Shown here: positions 42,671-52,499 of the stretch, one piece after another | Layout: each line of letters opens with the position of its first letter | How positions within the stretch are numbered: the first letter of the stretch is position 1 | Assembly (NCBI RefSeq): GCF_019679475.1 | Contig: NZ_JAIEZP010000001.1 | Span: forward strand, 2,728,001 to 2,792,000 | Length of the DNA: 64,000 nt | Origin: Hyphomonas sediminis | GTDB lineage: Bacteria > Pseudomonadota > Alphaproteobacteria > Caulobacterales > Hyphomonadaceae | Reading direction: 5' to 3' | The notes under the pieces: model-generated | Told to the model about the DNA's origin: nothing | Databases searched by the model: none | Seen by the model: the letters and a program-made list of their open reading frames with translations, nothing else | Position numbers and translations under genes: made by a program

Positions 42671-43653
42671 TGCGGCGCCTCCGACATAGGGGTTTCTGGG
42701 GCCGGTTCCGGCTTTCCGCCGACGCCAAACGCATACAGAGCCGCTTCCCTCAGAGGGCGGAAACCGGCAAGCATTTTAAGCCCGCGGCTCGGGTTAAGCC
42801 CCAGCAGGCGAACGACGGCGCGGCGTGCGCCTTTGTGCTCCCCGCAGGAGGCCCGCATCATCGCGGCCTCCAGGAAGTAATTGAAATAGCCTTCCTGCGA
42901 CCCGTAGTAAGAACGCACGAAGGCAATGGGCGTCCGCCAGCGGCGCAAGTTGGGAAGAGCGTGCCGCCAGAATATGCGGCGCGTAAATCCGGCACGCCGC
43001 ATTGTCAGATCGTCAAATGAGCCGGCAGAACGGACCCGACAACAAACCCCCGGAACGGCAACAAACCCGATCGCCCTGTCGCGAGCGATCTGCAGTTGCC
43101 AATCCCAATCGGAATCCCCGATCAGGGTTTCATCCATAAGCCCGATCTCTGAGGCCACACTTCCCCGAATGACAGACGCGCCGACCTGCGGGAAATATCC
43201 GCTTAGCATTTTTACGAAGACATCATCCTCGACCGGCGACTCAGATGGCCAAGCTTCACCAACGATATTCAATTTCTGGTCAGCATAGACAATCTGCCCG
43301 AAAACCGCGCTCAAAGAGGGCTGCTCATCCAGCATCTTGATCTGTGGACGAATATTCTCCGGGAACCAGACATCGTCATCGTCGAGAAAGGCTATAAACT
43401 CGCCGGTTGCATTGGCGAGGCACAGGTTTCGGGCGGCGGGACAACCATCCTTCGGTGTGTGGAAATACCGCGCCGCGAACTCTTCGGCCACGGCTGCAGC
43501 GTCAGCATCCGTTCCGTTGTCACCTACGAGAATTTCAAACTTCAAGTCGTCCGAGATCGCTTCGACGGCGCGGATACTCCTGAGAGCATCCCGCAGCAGG
43601 GCGGGACGGTTTCGGGTTGCTACGATCACGGAAACGGTGCGCAGCGGGGTCAT
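42667..43653 (-). CDS. Family 2 glycosyltransferase
   Basis: The protein has about 328 residues from the ATG at 43653 (MTPLRTVSVIVATRNRPALL). An in-frame ATG at 43680 with GAAGGGC upstream would add nine residues overlapping the deacetylase gene, so the start is open. GT2 features are VSVIVATRNRP, VGDNGTDADA, FIAFLDDDDVWFP and a GDSDWDWQLQIAR motif. It sits between the deacetylase and the GT8-GT2 gene and overlaps the latter by 4 bp. It should take part in assembling the same glycan. Confidence 0.88.
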   Translation of the reverse strand: MTPLRTVSVIVATRNRPALLRDALRSIRAVEAISDDLKFEILVGDNGTDADAAAVAEEFAARYFHTPKDGCPAARNLCLANATGEFIAFLDDDDVWFPENIRPQIKMLDEQPSLSAVFGQIVYADQKLNIVGEAWPSESPVEDDVFVKMLSGYFPQVGASVIRGSVASEIGLMDETLIGDSDWDWQLQIARDRAIGFVAVPGVCCRVRSAGSFDDLTMRRAGFTRRIFWRHALPNLRRWRTPIAFVRSYYGSQEGYFNYFLEAAMMRASCGEHKGARRAVVRLLGLNPSRGLKMLAGFRPLREAALYAFGVGGKPEPAPETPMSEAPQ

Positions 43654-43654
43654 C

Positions 43655-44455
43655 TCAGAACCACTCTTCCCAGCGATCATATTTGCCCTTCAGCAGGGCA
43701 TTGAAGATGAAGTCACTATCGAATTTTGTAACAAATGTACGAGCTATCGTACCTTCGCAGCGCGTTTCTTCAGCCTGAGCGAAGATGGTCGTATAGCCCG
43801 CCTCCCGCGCAATATTAGCAGCTTCCGCGGTCCAGTTTCCAGACTGTCCGAACGGAATTGCGAAAGTTTCAGGCGCAAATCCGAGACGCTTTGAGAACAG
43901 CTCTCTCGAGCCGGCAAGCTCATCAACCATCTGGTCTCGGCCGATTTGGGCGAAGTTCGGATGGGTCGCCGAATGGCTGCCCATTTCCGCGCCTGATTTC
44001 AGCATCGCTTCGATATCCTGCCAGGTCAGGACAAAGTCCTCACCGAAGGGATGGCGACCGTCTGACCATTCCGAAACCGGAAAGAAAGTCCAGGGTAGGC
44101 TGTATTCTTCCAGGATGGGAACGGCATTCGTCAGAACACTCCGAAGCCCGTCATCGAAGGTTATGGCGAGATCTTTTTCGCCACCGCCCGTTCGAACGAT
44201 TTCCGAAGCAGGAACGAAGCGATACCCCTTGTTCAGCGCCAGTTCGATCTGACTGCGAAACATCGAAGGGGTCACATCGTTCACGCCCCATTCTTCCTGC
44301 CCGATCGTATGGTAACAAAGAATCCGGCCGATAAAGCGTTTGCGCGCGCCCGGAAGGGCCGCGAGCAGGTGCCGTTCGCAGCATACGCGGGCCGATGCAA
44401 CGCGCGGGCGGGTTATGCCTACCTTGCTCAATGCCCTTATCGCGAGAGACTTCAT
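43655..44455 (-). CDS. Polysaccharide deacetylase (NodB domain)
   Basis: The 266-residue protein has the NodB homology motifs: ITFDDG with Asp101-Asp102 (catalytic base and metal ligand), the H161-S-A-T-H165 metal-binding motif, and IPFGQSG in place of the usual R-x-P-Y/F motif. It lacks a convincing signal peptide; the N-terminus is basic. It may N-deacetylate an amino sugar of a lipid-linked intermediate or the polymer. It leads a three-gene minus-strand operon with GT2 and GT8-GT2 genes. Confidence 0.9.
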   Translation of the reverse strand: MKSLAIRALSKVGITRPRVASARVCCERHLLAALPGARKRFIGRILCYHTIGQEEWGVNDVTPSMFRSQIELALNKGYRFVPASEIVRTGGGEKDLAITFDDGLRSVLTNAVPILEEYSLPWTFFPVSEWSDGRHPFGEDFVLTWQDIEAMLKSGAEMGSHSATHPNFAQIGRDQMVDELAGSRELFSKRLGFAPETFAIPFGQSGNWTAEAANIAREAGYTTIFAQAEETRCEGTIARTFVTKFDSDFIFNALLKGKYDRWEEWF

Positions 44456-44936
44456 CGGGACGGCCCGTGCACCCTGTTACCAGCAACAATGTGTGACACA
44501 TGCTGGTTAAAATGGGCTTCAATTAGCCGGTAAAATAGAATGGATCCGGCGGGAAAGGACAAGCGGCATCAGTCCTTTTCTGTGCAATTATTCTTCTCCA
44601 GAAGCCAAGAACCATGCAGTTTCCAGCAACTCGGCGCCAACGGCACAACGCATTAAATTCCGCCCCAGCCGACAGGGCTTGCCCGCCGAGATTGAAAACT
44701 AGACTACAACTCAGGCACCCACGTTGGGCCCTCAGCGCCGCCCTCCCCCCGGAATCGGGGCTACCGGGACCGATCGCGGCCAGCCAGCATGACCGCAATT
44801 TTACCCGATGCCGGACAGGATTAATTCCCGATTGTCCGATAAGTGCATCAATGAGCAACTGACCGTTGAAGCGGTGGGAAAGCTCTGAAATAGTTATCGA
44901 AAGGGTGTCGGAAGATATCCACAGGAGGGTTATCGA
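44456..44936. other. 481-bp intergenic region between divergent operons
   Basis: This gap divides the deacetylase operon from the MoxR-type operon and should contain both promoters. It includes one palindrome (44480-44506, listed separately). The open frames within it have no coding character, and no RNA gene is recognisable. Confidence 0.6.
44480..44506. promoter_or_regulatory. Palindrome upstream of the deacetylase operon
   Basis: ATGTGT-G-ACACAT (44489-44501) is a perfect 13-bp palindrome flanked by CCAGC and GCTGG, so the inverted repeat extends with one small bulge. It lies about 35-50 bp upstream of the deacetylase start. It could be an operator, but no regulator can be named. Confidence 0.35.
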
Positions 44937-45767
44937 GTGCGGTCTCGCGTCAGGAATTTTGCCCGCGACCTGGCTGCATTTTCCTTCCTGCTATATGCTG
45001 CTTCCGCTGCGATGGCGCAGGTGCCTTCCCATGCCACCCCTGCCGTTCCGAACGATTTCGAAGATGCTGAATTCTGGGACGAAGCCGAGACAGCCCCGGA
45101 CGCGGACTTCGAGGATGAGTTTGCCACCTATTCGCTCGAAACCGACGAAAGCCAGCTGGAAGCGGCTCATAAGGCCTATCTGCGAGACGGCGCACTGCAG
45201 CTGGTTCGCCCGGAGTCGGAGCCAATAGACATCCAACCCGTGGAGCCGCCTGCGTGGATTGAGGCATTGTTGAGGTTCCTGGGAACGCTGGCGCCGATCC
45301 TGCAGATCATATTCTGGGGCGCCATTGCCCTGGTGGTTATGGCTATACTCTATTTCCTATTCGGTGAAGCCGTCCGTGTTCGGCTGGGCTTCAAGCCGAT
45401 CAAAGCGCCAAAGCGTCAGGATGATGTTCTGCCAGACATACGCCCGGACGCGGACAAGGCCCGCACCCTACTGGAGGAAGCAGACGCCCTCGCGCGCGAA
45501 GGGCGATTTGCGGAGGCCGTTCACCTGCTGCTGTTCCGCTCCATCGAAGACATTCAGGAGCGGCTGGAGGGAGGCGTCCCCTCATCTCTGACTGCGCGGG
45601 AAATTGCCGGACTGGGCAATCTGCCTAAAAGAGCCAAACACGCTCTGGGGCCAATCATCCAGATTGTGGAACATAGCTTCTTCGGCGGTCAAACGGTCGA
45701 CGGCAATGGATGGCAAAATGCGCGGCGCAGCTATGAAGAGTTCGCGTTCGGAGAGGGGTGGGCATGA
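44937..45767 (+). CDS. DUF4129-domain membrane protein, first gene of the MoxR operon
   Basis: The 276-residue protein starts with GTG behind an AGGAGG. It has a signal peptide or anchor (about residues 1-27), an acidic periplasmic stretch (EDAEFWDEAETAPDADFEDEF), one transmembrane helix (about 117-143) and a cytosolic helical DUF4129 domain (DALAREGRFAEAVHLLLFRSIEDIQ, then LTAREIAGL). DUF4129 proteins co-occur with MoxR ATPases and DUF58 proteins but have no known activity; in other proteins the domain follows a transglutaminase. It overlaps the next gene by 4 bp. Confidence 0.85.
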   Translation: MRSRVRNFARDLAAFSFLLYAASAAMAQVPSHATPAVPNDFEDAEFWDEAETAPDADFEDEFATYSLETDESQLEAAHKAYLRDGALQLVRPESEPIDIQPVEPPAWIEALLRFLGTLAPILQIIFWGAIALVVMAILYFLFGEAVRVRLGFKPIKAPKRQDDVLPDIRPDADKARTLLEEADALAREGRFAEAVHLLLFRSIEDIQERLEGGVPSSLTAREIAGLGNLPKRAKHALGPIIQIVEHSFFGGQTVDGNGWQNARRSYEEFAFGEGWA

Positions 45768-46987
45768 GCAAGCCAGCGCAGGGTGACTCCCCATTTTCTG
45801 TCCGCATTGTTGCGATTCTAATCGCGATTGCGCTGATCGCCTTTGGCGGCGTCATGGTGCTGGCTGGCTGGGCCCCTGAGTTGCGTGAGCGTAATGTAGC
45901 GGGCGACCACCCCTACTCCACATCCGCGCTCGGATACAACGGATTTGTCCGCCTACTGACGCAGCAGGGAATTCCCGTCTCCATATCTCGACTGGAGCGC
46001 GACCTGGAACAACGCGACTGGGGAGTGATGATCGTAACCGCTCCTGCCTTTGGCAACTTCCGGGAAATGAGCGAGCTGGACTTCCAAAGCTCGACACTGC
46101 TGGTGTTACCCAAATGGATTGGACATTCTGATCCATTGAACTCGCAACATCAGGCCGACACATATTTCATAGAAGCCAGGCACCTGAACAACTGGGTGCA
46201 TGAATTCTACCCGGACGCCGAGATCGTCAGGGCGCCGCCCGGAACGCCCGTCAAGGGCGCGATCAAGACTGGCGCCCTCAAGCCTGATGTGCGCCTCCAG
46301 CTGATCAAGTCGGAAAGCCTGGACACGATCGTCGGCACAGACACAGAAGCGCTGGTAGCGTATGATCCGACGCGCGGCATTTATGTGTTGAGCGATCCCG
46401 ACATGATCAACACATTCGGACTGGCAAACCGAGAGAATGCTCTTTTTGCGACACGCCTCGTGAACTATCTTCGAACGTCGGAGCTTGAACCCGTCTTGCT
46501 CGACGCGACAATTCACGGCTTTACGCGCTCTGAAAACCTTCTGAAAATGTTGTTCAGCGCGCCATATATCGGCGCCACACTTATCGCTTTGGCCGCAGCT
46601 CTTCTGCTCGGCTGGGCCGCGACAGTGCGCTTCGGACCGCCAGCACGCGACATACGGGCGATCGCCCTTGGCAAGCAAGCGCTGGCGGACAATTCTGCCG
46701 GCCTGATTTCCATGGCACGCCGCGAAATCCGCATGGCACCTGGATACGCCGCCATGATACGCAGACGTCTTGCGCTTGCGCTTCGGCTCCCCCGCCACCT
46801 CACTGAAAAGCAGCTTACCGAAGTGTTCGACCGGCTCGACGGCAGCGACGAGGAACCAAGATTTTCAGAACTGGAAGCGGCCATTCGCGGCCAAACATCA
46901 AGCCGGGAGGACCTCGTGCAGAAAGCGCGCGAGCTGCACCAACGGCGTAAGGAAATCATCAGGAGAGTAATGCATGAGCGTGGCTGA
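45764..46987 (+). CDS. DUF4350-domain membrane protein
   Basis: The 407-residue protein has transmembrane helices near both ends (about residues 10-33 and about 265-287) with a large extracytoplasmic domain between them ([29 protein letters not shown]). A basic cytosolic C-terminal tail follows, with helices reading [15 protein letters not shown]. This matches DUF4350, a GldG-like fold without assigned function. I chose the ATG at 45764, which overlaps the previous stop as ATGA; a GTG six bases earlier is also possible. Overlap with the MoxR gene is 14 bp. Confidence 0.85.
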   Translation: MSKPAQGDSPFSVRIVAILIAIALIAFGGVMVLAGWAPELRERNVAGDHPYSTSALGYNGFVRLLTQQGIPVSISRLERDLEQRDWGVMIVTAPAFGNFREMSELDFQSSTLLVLPKWIGHSDPLNSQHQADTYFIEARHLNNWVHEFYPDAEIVRAPPGTPVKGAIKTGALKPDVRLQLIKSESLDTIVGTDTEALVAYDPTRGIYVLSDPDMINTFGLANRENALFATRLVNYLRTSELEPVLLDATIHGFTRSENLLKMLFSAPYIGATLIALAAALLLGWAATVRFGPPARDIRAIALGKQALADNSAGLISMARREIRMAPGYAAMIRRRLALALRLPRHLTEKQLTEVFDRLDGSDEEPRFSELEAAIRGQTSSREDLVQKARELHQRRKEIIRRVMHERG

Positions 46988-47930
46988 TATCCGCAATCTG
47001 GCGGACCGCATCCGGAACGAAGTGAGAAAGGCAATCATTGGGCAGGACACAAGCGTCGACCTGCTGCTGGTCGCGCTATTCTCGTCCGGTCACGTGCTGC
47101 TGGAAGGGCCGCCCGGAACCGCGAAGACCTTGCTGGCGCAATGTTTCTCCAGGGCCATTGCGCTGCAGTTTGGACGCATCCAATTTACACCTGACCTGAT
47201 GCCCGGAGACGTTCTGGGAACCAACCTCTTCAATTTCCAGACCAATGAATTCAGCCTGACAAAAGGGCCAATATTCACCGATATTCTGCTCGCGGATGAA
47301 ATCAACAGAACGCCGCCGAAAACACAGGCCGCCCTTCTCGAAGCCATGCAGGAACGCAAGGTTACGATTGATGGGGAAAGCTATCCTCTCAATGCCCGCT
47401 TCACGGTGATCGCAACGCAGAACCCGATTGAGCAGCAGGGCACCTACCCGCTGCCGGAAGCCCAGCTGGACCGTTTCCTGTTCAAGCACATTCTAGAGTA
47501 TCCGACGCGCGACGAAGAGCTGCGGATTGTAATGCAGCATGGCACCCGCACCGGGATGAAAACGCCTGCCGCGTTCGGTGTAGAGCCCGTTCTTACGGCT
47601 GCAGAACTCGACGTAGCCGTGAACGCAGTGTCTGAAGTGCGCCTGAACGATGATATTATTTCGTATATCGTGGATATCGTACGCACGACCCGGGAAACCC
47701 CGGCCCTAGAAACCGGCGCAAGCCCCCGCGCCGCTGCGGCGCTGGCGATGAGCGCGCGAGCACGCGCTGCGTTGGATGGACGGGACTTCGTGATCCCGGA
47801 CGATGTCAAAACGCTGGCACTGCCCGCCTTGCGTCACCGGGTAATCCTGTCCCCAGCTGCGGATATCGAAGGGCGCACAACCGACGAAACACTTTCCGGC
47901 ATCATCGAGCAGACGGCGGCGCCCCGGTGA
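46974..47930 (+). CDS. MoxR-family AAA+ ATPase
   Basis: The 318-residue protein carries Walker A GPPGTAKT (45-52), Walker B ILLADE (104-109), the [18 protein letters not shown] element that identifies MoxR ATPases, sensor 1 IATQNP, and the [10 protein letters not shown] arginine-finger region. MoxR ATPases act as chaperone-like motors that mature or regulate partner proteins containing VWA domains; the next gene encodes such a partner. It is the only energy-supplying protein of the six-gene operon. Confidence 0.95.
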   Translation: MSVADIRNLADRIRNEVRKAIIGQDTSVDLLLVALFSSGHVLLEGPPGTAKTLLAQCFSRAIALQFGRIQFTPDLMPGDVLGTNLFNFQTNEFSLTKGPIFTDILLADEINRTPPKTQAALLEAMQERKVTIDGESYPLNARFTVIATQNPIEQQGTYPLPEAQLDRFLFKHILEYPTRDEELRIVMQHGTRTGMKTPAAFGVEPVLTAAELDVAVNAVSEVRLNDDIISYIVDIVRTTRETPALETGASPRAAAALAMSARARAALDGRDFVIPDDVKTLALPALRHRVILSPAADIEGRTTDETLSGIIEQTAAPR

Positions 47931-49240
47931 TCTCCCCAACTCCCCGCGCAATCTTCCTCATGCTGATGGGGACACCGCTGTTGATCGCGGTGGCATTGTT
48001 TGCGCCTCAATTCTGGATTTTGTCTGCGGCATGGATATTAGCCATCGGCGGCATCATCCTGCTGGACGGTATGCTCGCGGCGAAGCTGCGGTCATATCTC
48101 GTGGAGGAGGATATCCCGGCGCTTCTGTATGTAGGGGAACCGACGAATATTCCGGTCCTGATCCGCTTCAACAATGGCCCGTTGCCTGCGCGGGTCGAGG
48201 TTCAGCTGGAGACAAACGAGAACATCCCACATTCTGAACCTCAGGGCCTAAGGGGATGGGATAACCGGGAACGCGCGTATGCGTTTTCCCTAACGCCCGC
48301 CCGCCGGGGAATGGCGCATTTCGTTCGACTGTGGAGCCGGTGGAAAGGCCCGCTTGGCCTCGTGCAGAAGCGTCATATTCACGAGATAGATGTGAATATT
48401 CCGATCACCCCGAACATCCGATGGGTGCGCGATGAAGCAATCCGCCTTTTCTCCCGAGATGCCGAGTTCGGGATCAAGGCGCAGATTGAACGGGGCGATG
48501 GCAGCGAATTCGACGCCCTGCGGGAATTCACCGCCGGAATGGACCGACGCGCAATCGACTGGAAACATTCCGCCCGGCATCGGCACCTGCTGGCGAAGGA
48601 ATTCAAGACAGAGCGCAATCACCATATCGTCTTCGCATTCGATACCGGGCGCCTGATGAGCGAGCCTCTCGGCGGTGTTCCAAAGATCGACAGGGCTGTC
48701 ACGGCAGGCCTGCTGTTGTCCTATGTTTCCCTCCGATCCGGCGACCGCGCCATGTTTTACGGATTTGCCGCGAAGCCTGGCGCGCAGAGCGGTTTTCTCA
48801 ACGGCACCAGCAGCTTCCCGAAGGCTCAGGCGATCGCGGCCGAGCTGGACTATTCAGATGACGAAACAAATTTCACCCTCGCACTGAACAGCCTCGCAAG
48901 CCGCCTGGAACGGCGCAGCCTCATTATAATTTTTTCCGATTTTGTGGACACGATTTCAGCAGAGCTGATGCTGGAGAATGTGAAACGATTGACCGATAGG
49001 CACCTCGTGCTGTTTGCGACCTTTGAGGACGAAGCGTTGGGCAACATGGCGGATGTGTTGCCGGAAACACCTGAAGACGTCGCCCGCGCGGTAATTGCCG
49101 ACACGCTGTTATCGGAACGCGACCTTGTTCTTCGGCGCCTGCAGCGCATGGGCGTCCAGATCATCGAAAGCAGACCCGAGACCTTCGGCAGCGAACTCGT
49201 TTCACGATACCTGCAAATCAAACAGAGGGACATGCTATGA
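47927..49240 (+). CDS. DUF58 protein with von Willebrand A-like domain
   Basis: The 437-residue protein has two N-terminal transmembrane helices (about residues 8-47). A beta-rich domain follows, then the DUF58 motif [20 protein letters not shown] (193-212) and a VWA-like fold beginning IVFAFDTGR. The metal-ion site is degenerate: the usual D-x-S-x-S reads D239-T-G-R-L. The gene starts with GTG overlapping the MoxR stop (GTGA). DUF58 proteins are the usual partners of MoxR ATPases. Confidence 0.92.
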   Translation: MISPTPRAIFLMLMGTPLLIAVALFAPQFWILSAAWILAIGGIILLDGMLAAKLRSYLVEEDIPALLYVGEPTNIPVLIRFNNGPLPARVEVQLETNENIPHSEPQGLRGWDNRERAYAFSLTPARRGMAHFVRLWSRWKGPLGLVQKRHIHEIDVNIPITPNIRWVRDEAIRLFSRDAEFGIKAQIERGDGSEFDALREFTAGMDRRAIDWKHSARHRHLLAKEFKTERNHHIVFAFDTGRLMSEPLGGVPKIDRAVTAGLLLSYVSLRSGDRAMFYGFAAKPGAQSGFLNGTSSFPKAQAIAAELDYSDDETNFTLALNSLASRLERRSLIIIFSDFVDTISAELMLENVKRLTDRHLVLFATFEDEALGNMADVLPETPEDVARAVIADTLLSERDLVLRRLQRMGVQIIESRPETFGSELVSRYLQIKQRDML

Positions 49241-50235
49241 GCCGTGACCTCCTGAAATCGTACCGCTTCCGCGAGGAGCGACAGGCGGACTGGCAAAAGC
49301 TGGACCTGATCCTTACACGCGCTGAAAATGGCGGCGTAAAACGCCTGAGCGATGAGGAGATGCTCGCCCTGCCGAGGCTGTATCGTCAAGCAGTTTCATC
49401 GCTGTCTGTTGCCCGGTCCATATCTCTTGACCAGAACGTCATCTCCTATCTGGAGAGCCTCTGCACGCGCGCCTACTTCTTTGTTTATGGCGCACGCACC
49501 ACGATTGGTGAGCGGATCATGGTTTTCCTGCGCAAAGACTGGCCAGCCAGCGTGCGCGCAGCGACCCTTCCAACCTTGTTATCGGCATTGTTCTTTTTTG
49601 GAGGGTGGGCCCTCGCCTTTTTCCTGTGCGTTCAGGACATGGATTGGTTCTGGACATTCCACGGACAAAACTTCTTTGACGGCCGGAACCCGGATGCGAC
49701 CGTCGAATACCTGCGAAGCACAATCTACACGGATGGTTATGGCGAAGGAGAGCTATCCGCCTTTTCCAGCACGCTCTTCAACAATAATGCCCAGATTGCC
49801 CTATTTACCTTCGCCCTCGGATTTGCCTTTGGCATCCCAACGGCCTGGCTGCTCGTATACAATGGCGTCATGATCGGTTCCCTATATGCGGTCTTCTGGG
49901 ACAAGGGGCTGGGCTATGAGTTCACCGGTTGGCTGGCCATACATGGCGTTACCGAGATCTTCGCGATTATTCTCGCGGGCGCCGCAGGCTTCATAATTGG
50001 CGGGGCCGTTGCTTTTCCTGGTAACCGAACGCGCCTGGCATCCGCTCGTGCGGCAGGACAACAGGCAGCAACGATTGCCATGGGCTGCGTCGTCATGCTG
50101 ATCGCAGCAGCTATCCTCGAAGGCTTTGGACGCCAGCTGATCAACTCAGATGGAACGCGCTATCTCATCGCCGCAGCGACGGGCGTCCTCTGGACCGCAT
50201 ATTTCTACCTTCCGCGCCGAGAGCGGCAAGAATGA
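49237..50235 (+). CDS. SpoIIM (stage II sporulation protein M)-like membrane protein
   Basis: The 332-residue protein has a cytosolic N-terminal helical part (about residues 1-100) and about five transmembrane helices (first near 108-130; a cluster from 185 to the C-terminus). The GFAFGIPTAWLLVYNGVMIG and HGVTEIFAIILAGAAGFIIG segments are the SpoIIM family core. In Gram-positive bacteria SpoIIM works in the SpoIID-SpoIIP peptidoglycan-remodelling complex; in non-sporulating proteobacteria its role is unknown. It is coupled to the genes on both sides by 4-bp overlaps. Confidence 0.9.
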   Translation: MSRDLLKSYRFREERQADWQKLDLILTRAENGGVKRLSDEEMLALPRLYRQAVSSLSVARSISLDQNVISYLESLCTRAYFFVYGARTTIGERIMVFLRKDWPASVRAATLPTLLSALFFFGGWALAFFLCVQDMDWFWTFHGQNFFDGRNPDATVEYLRSTIYTDGYGEGELSAFSSTLFNNNAQIALFTFALGFAFGIPTAWLLVYNGVMIGSLYAVFWDKGLGYEFTGWLAIHGVTEIFAIILAGAAGFIIGGAVAFPGNRTRLASARAAGQQAATIAMGCVVMLIAAAILEGFGRQLINSDGTRYLIAAATGVLWTAYFYLPRRERQE

Positions 50236-51185
50236 CGAAAATACCCACACCTGCACAAGGCCAACAAAAAAGCCCCATAGTCAGCATGGAGGCAGCCACC
50301 CAGCGGCGCGCCCGGATGGCCGAGGCAATGCGGCAGTCAAAGTTGGTCCGGAACCTGATCACTCCGGAAGGCGCTGCAATCAGGTTAAAACTGGCAACCG
50401 CCGGAGAACGAGCGGGCGCTTTCCTGATTGATATCATCATTCAATGGGCGATTGTGATCGCGACGTTCCTCGGACTAATTTTCGTTATGGGGGCGATGCG
50501 GAACGAAAGCATGAACATCGCCTTCGCCGTCTGGCTGGTGTTCTTCTTTTTTGTCCGGAACTTTTACTACATTATCTTCGAGATCGGGCAGCGCGCTGCC
50601 ACGCCCGGGAAACGCGCGCTCGGCTTGCGCGTCGCCGCGCGGGATGGCGGGCGCCTGACAGCAAACTCGGTGCTGGCTCGGAACTTCATCCGGGAAATCG
50701 AGGTCGGATTGCCGTTTCAGTTTTCACTGATGGGGATGTTTGGCTCGAGCGGCTGGATGGCGCTATTGGGGCTCGTCTGGTCCTGCGTGTTTCTACTCTT
50801 CCCAATCTTCAACAAGGACAAAATGCGCGTTGGCGACCTGATTGCGGGCACTTGGGTCATCCGTGCACCCAAAGCCAAACTGATGCACGACATCGCCTCC
50901 GTCACGGTCAATCAAGGAGGCTCATCCCGGTACGCCTTCTCGACAGCGCAAACAGATGCCTACGGCATACATGAACTTCACGTGCTGGAGGACGTGCTGC
51001 GGCAGTCGACGCCCGACATCAAGAAACAGGTAGCCGAGCGCATTCGGATCAAGATTGGTTGGGTGAAGCAGGCCGGAGAAACCGACCTTGCCTTTCTGGA
51101 ATCCTATTACGGCGCGCTGCGCAGAAGGTTGGAACAACGTATGCTTCTGGGTGACCGCAAAGCAGACAAGTTCGATGTCAGGTAA
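50232..51185 (+). CDS. RDD-family membrane protein
   Basis: The 317-residue protein has an RDD domain: RAGAFLIDIIIQWAIVIATF with the Arg/Asp pattern, a second helix pair, EIGQRAATPGKRALGLRVAARDGG and a further helix, then NKDKMRVGDLIAGTWVI. A soluble C-terminal part of about 100 residues follows, with YGIHELHVLEDVLRQ. RDD proteins are implicated in transport or membrane complexes. It is the last gene of the MoxR operon, and its 3' end overlaps the convergent glycosyltransferase by 8 bp. Confidence 0.88.
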   Translation: MTKIPTPAQGQQKSPIVSMEAATQRRARMAEAMRQSKLVRNLITPEGAAIRLKLATAGERAGAFLIDIIIQWAIVIATFLGLIFVMGAMRNESMNIAFAVWLVFFFFVRNFYYIIFEIGQRAATPGKRALGLRVAARDGGRLTANSVLARNFIREIEVGLPFQFSLMGMFGSSGWMALLGLVWSCVFLLFPIFNKDKMRVGDLIAGTWVIRAPKAKLMHDIASVTVNQGGSSRYAFSTAQTDAYGIHELHVLEDVLRQSTPDIKKQVAERIRIKIGWVKQAGETDLAFLESYYGALRRRLEQRMLLGDRKADKFDVR

Positions 51186-52176
51186 GGCCCAGGCGAGACG
51201 TTTCGCGTGCCGTTCGGCGCGGCTCTTCGGGAACTTCTGGCAATATCGGCATGCGCAACAGGTGCTTGATCATGCGAGCGACCACCTTCGCCGAAACGCC
51301 AGGCGGCTGCACCAACGCACGGACCATCATTGCGGGATCTTTCGCCCTCACACCATCAATCATGGTGCGCCAAGCATAGTCTGTACGGGTGATGTGAAGA
51401 TGCTCTCGGAGCGCCGAGCGTTCGTCCTCACTGAGCCCAGACTGCCCAAGGAAGCGAACATCGCTGGCAACCAGTTTCCCGATTGCTCTGGTCGGATACG
51501 CCTTTGACAGCGATTCCGGCATGCTAACGGCAATATACCCACAGGGGTCAGTTATCACCCAACGGGCACCCATTATGAGGGATCGGGTATAGAACTCGTA
51601 ATCCTCAGCGAGCCGCATATCCTCGCGAAAATAAAGATCGTTGCGGCGCAGAAATTCAATGCGCATCAGGGGTTTCAAGTAGCCGATCTCACGCCGCGAG
51701 CCGCTATACTTCGACAAGTTCTGACGAACAAATTCAGCTAACCCCATAGGAACTTCACCGATCAGCTCATCTCGCCACACCCGCACACCGTCTGCAGGCG
51801 ACTGACCGGGCTCAACACGAATTACATCGTCGGCCAGGAAATCGAAGTCAGAACGCTCCGCATGTTCGATCAGGCGACGCATTCGGTCCGGAAGGAGATA
51901 ATCGTCTGCATCAAGACTGGCGACCCACTCGGTCTCGACCATCTTTAGCGCTGCGTTGCGGGCCGCTGACGGGCCAGCGTTGGCGGGCTGACGGGTAATC
52001 GTTAGGCGCGGGTCTTTTTCCGCGAGTGCTTCAAGCAAGGCATAGCTGCCGTCTGTCGAACAATCGTCCACAACGATCACGCGGGTGTCGACCGTTTGCT
52101 GTAGTGCGCTTTGCACCGCAGTCTCAATGAAGGCGCTACCATTGTAGCAAGGAATGATGATCGTGACCTTGCTCAA
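51178..52176 (-). CDS. Family 2 glycosyltransferase
   Basis: The 332-residue GT2 enzyme shows VTIIIPCYNGSAFIETAV, VVDDCSTDGSYALLEAL, GPSAARNAAL, and the metal-binding LDADDYLLPDRM. Later it has FREDMRLAEDYEFYTRSL, similar to ExoU/ExoW-type succinoglycan transferases. The start is TTG (complement of 52174-52176). It is a single gene downstream of the small membrane-protein gene and its terminator. Its function in polysaccharide synthesis is inferred from location. Confidence 0.9.
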   Translation of the reverse strand: MSKVTIIIPCYNGSAFIETAVQSALQQTVDTRVIVVDDCSTDGSYALLEALAEKDPRLTITRQPANAGPSAARNAALKMVETEWVASLDADDYLLPDRMRRLIEHAERSDFDFLADDVIRVEPGQSPADGVRVWRDELIGEVPMGLAEFVRQNLSKYSGSRREIGYLKPLMRIEFLRRNDLYFREDMRLAEDYEFYTRSLIMGARWVITDPCGYIAVSMPESLSKAYPTRAIGKLVASDVRFLGQSGLSEDERSALREHLHITRTDYAWRTMIDGVRAKDPAMMVRALVQPPGVSAKVVARMIKHLLRMPILPEVPEEPRRTARETSRLGLT

Positions 52177-52267
52177 TGCCGAACCTGTCCGTATTGCAGC
52201 TGCATAATGAGTGTCTCCCGGCGACGCACCGAAAGGCTACATTTCTGGTAATGCAAGAAACCAGCCG

Positions 52268-52290
52268 CAAAAGCCGTTGCGTCAGCAACG
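52268..52290 (-). terminator. Intrinsic terminator after the small membrane-protein gene
   Basis: On the minus strand CGTTGC (52285-52290), TGAC, GCAACG (52275-52280) form a 6-bp stem followed by GCTTTTG. It begins five bases after the stop codon of the small gene, which supports that gene being real. Confidence 0.6.
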
Positions 52291-52295
52291 CAAGC

Positions 52296-52499
52296 TTAGC
52301 TGAAAAGCGATACAAACGCCCAGATGATGGCGCCCCACAAGCCTGCACTCAGCCCAACAATCGTCAAAAGACGGAGCCAGACAGGCAGTTTGTCCCCACT
52401 AAATTCGTTCATGTACGAACGATCATTCTCAAGCACTCCCGTCACGGGGTCTGCGAATGCGCCAGGTTCGATAGGCATTGATGAGCTCGTACGCAACAT
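52296..52499 (-). CDS. Small single-span membrane protein, unknown function
   Basis: The 67-residue product has a polar N-terminal half (EPGAFADPVTGVLENDRSYM) and one C-terminal transmembrane helix (LLTIVGLSAGLWGAIIWAFVSLF). It was kept because it is followed directly by a terminator hairpin and has the layout of genuine small membrane proteins. No strong ribosome-binding site precedes the ATG at 52499; an alternative ATG is at 52478. It lies between Wzy and GT2 genes on the same strand. I do not recognise a family. Confidence 0.5.
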   Translation of the reverse strand: MLRTSSSMPIEPGAFADPVTGVLENDRSYMNEFSGDKLPVWLRLLTIVGLSAGLWGAIIWAFVSLFS

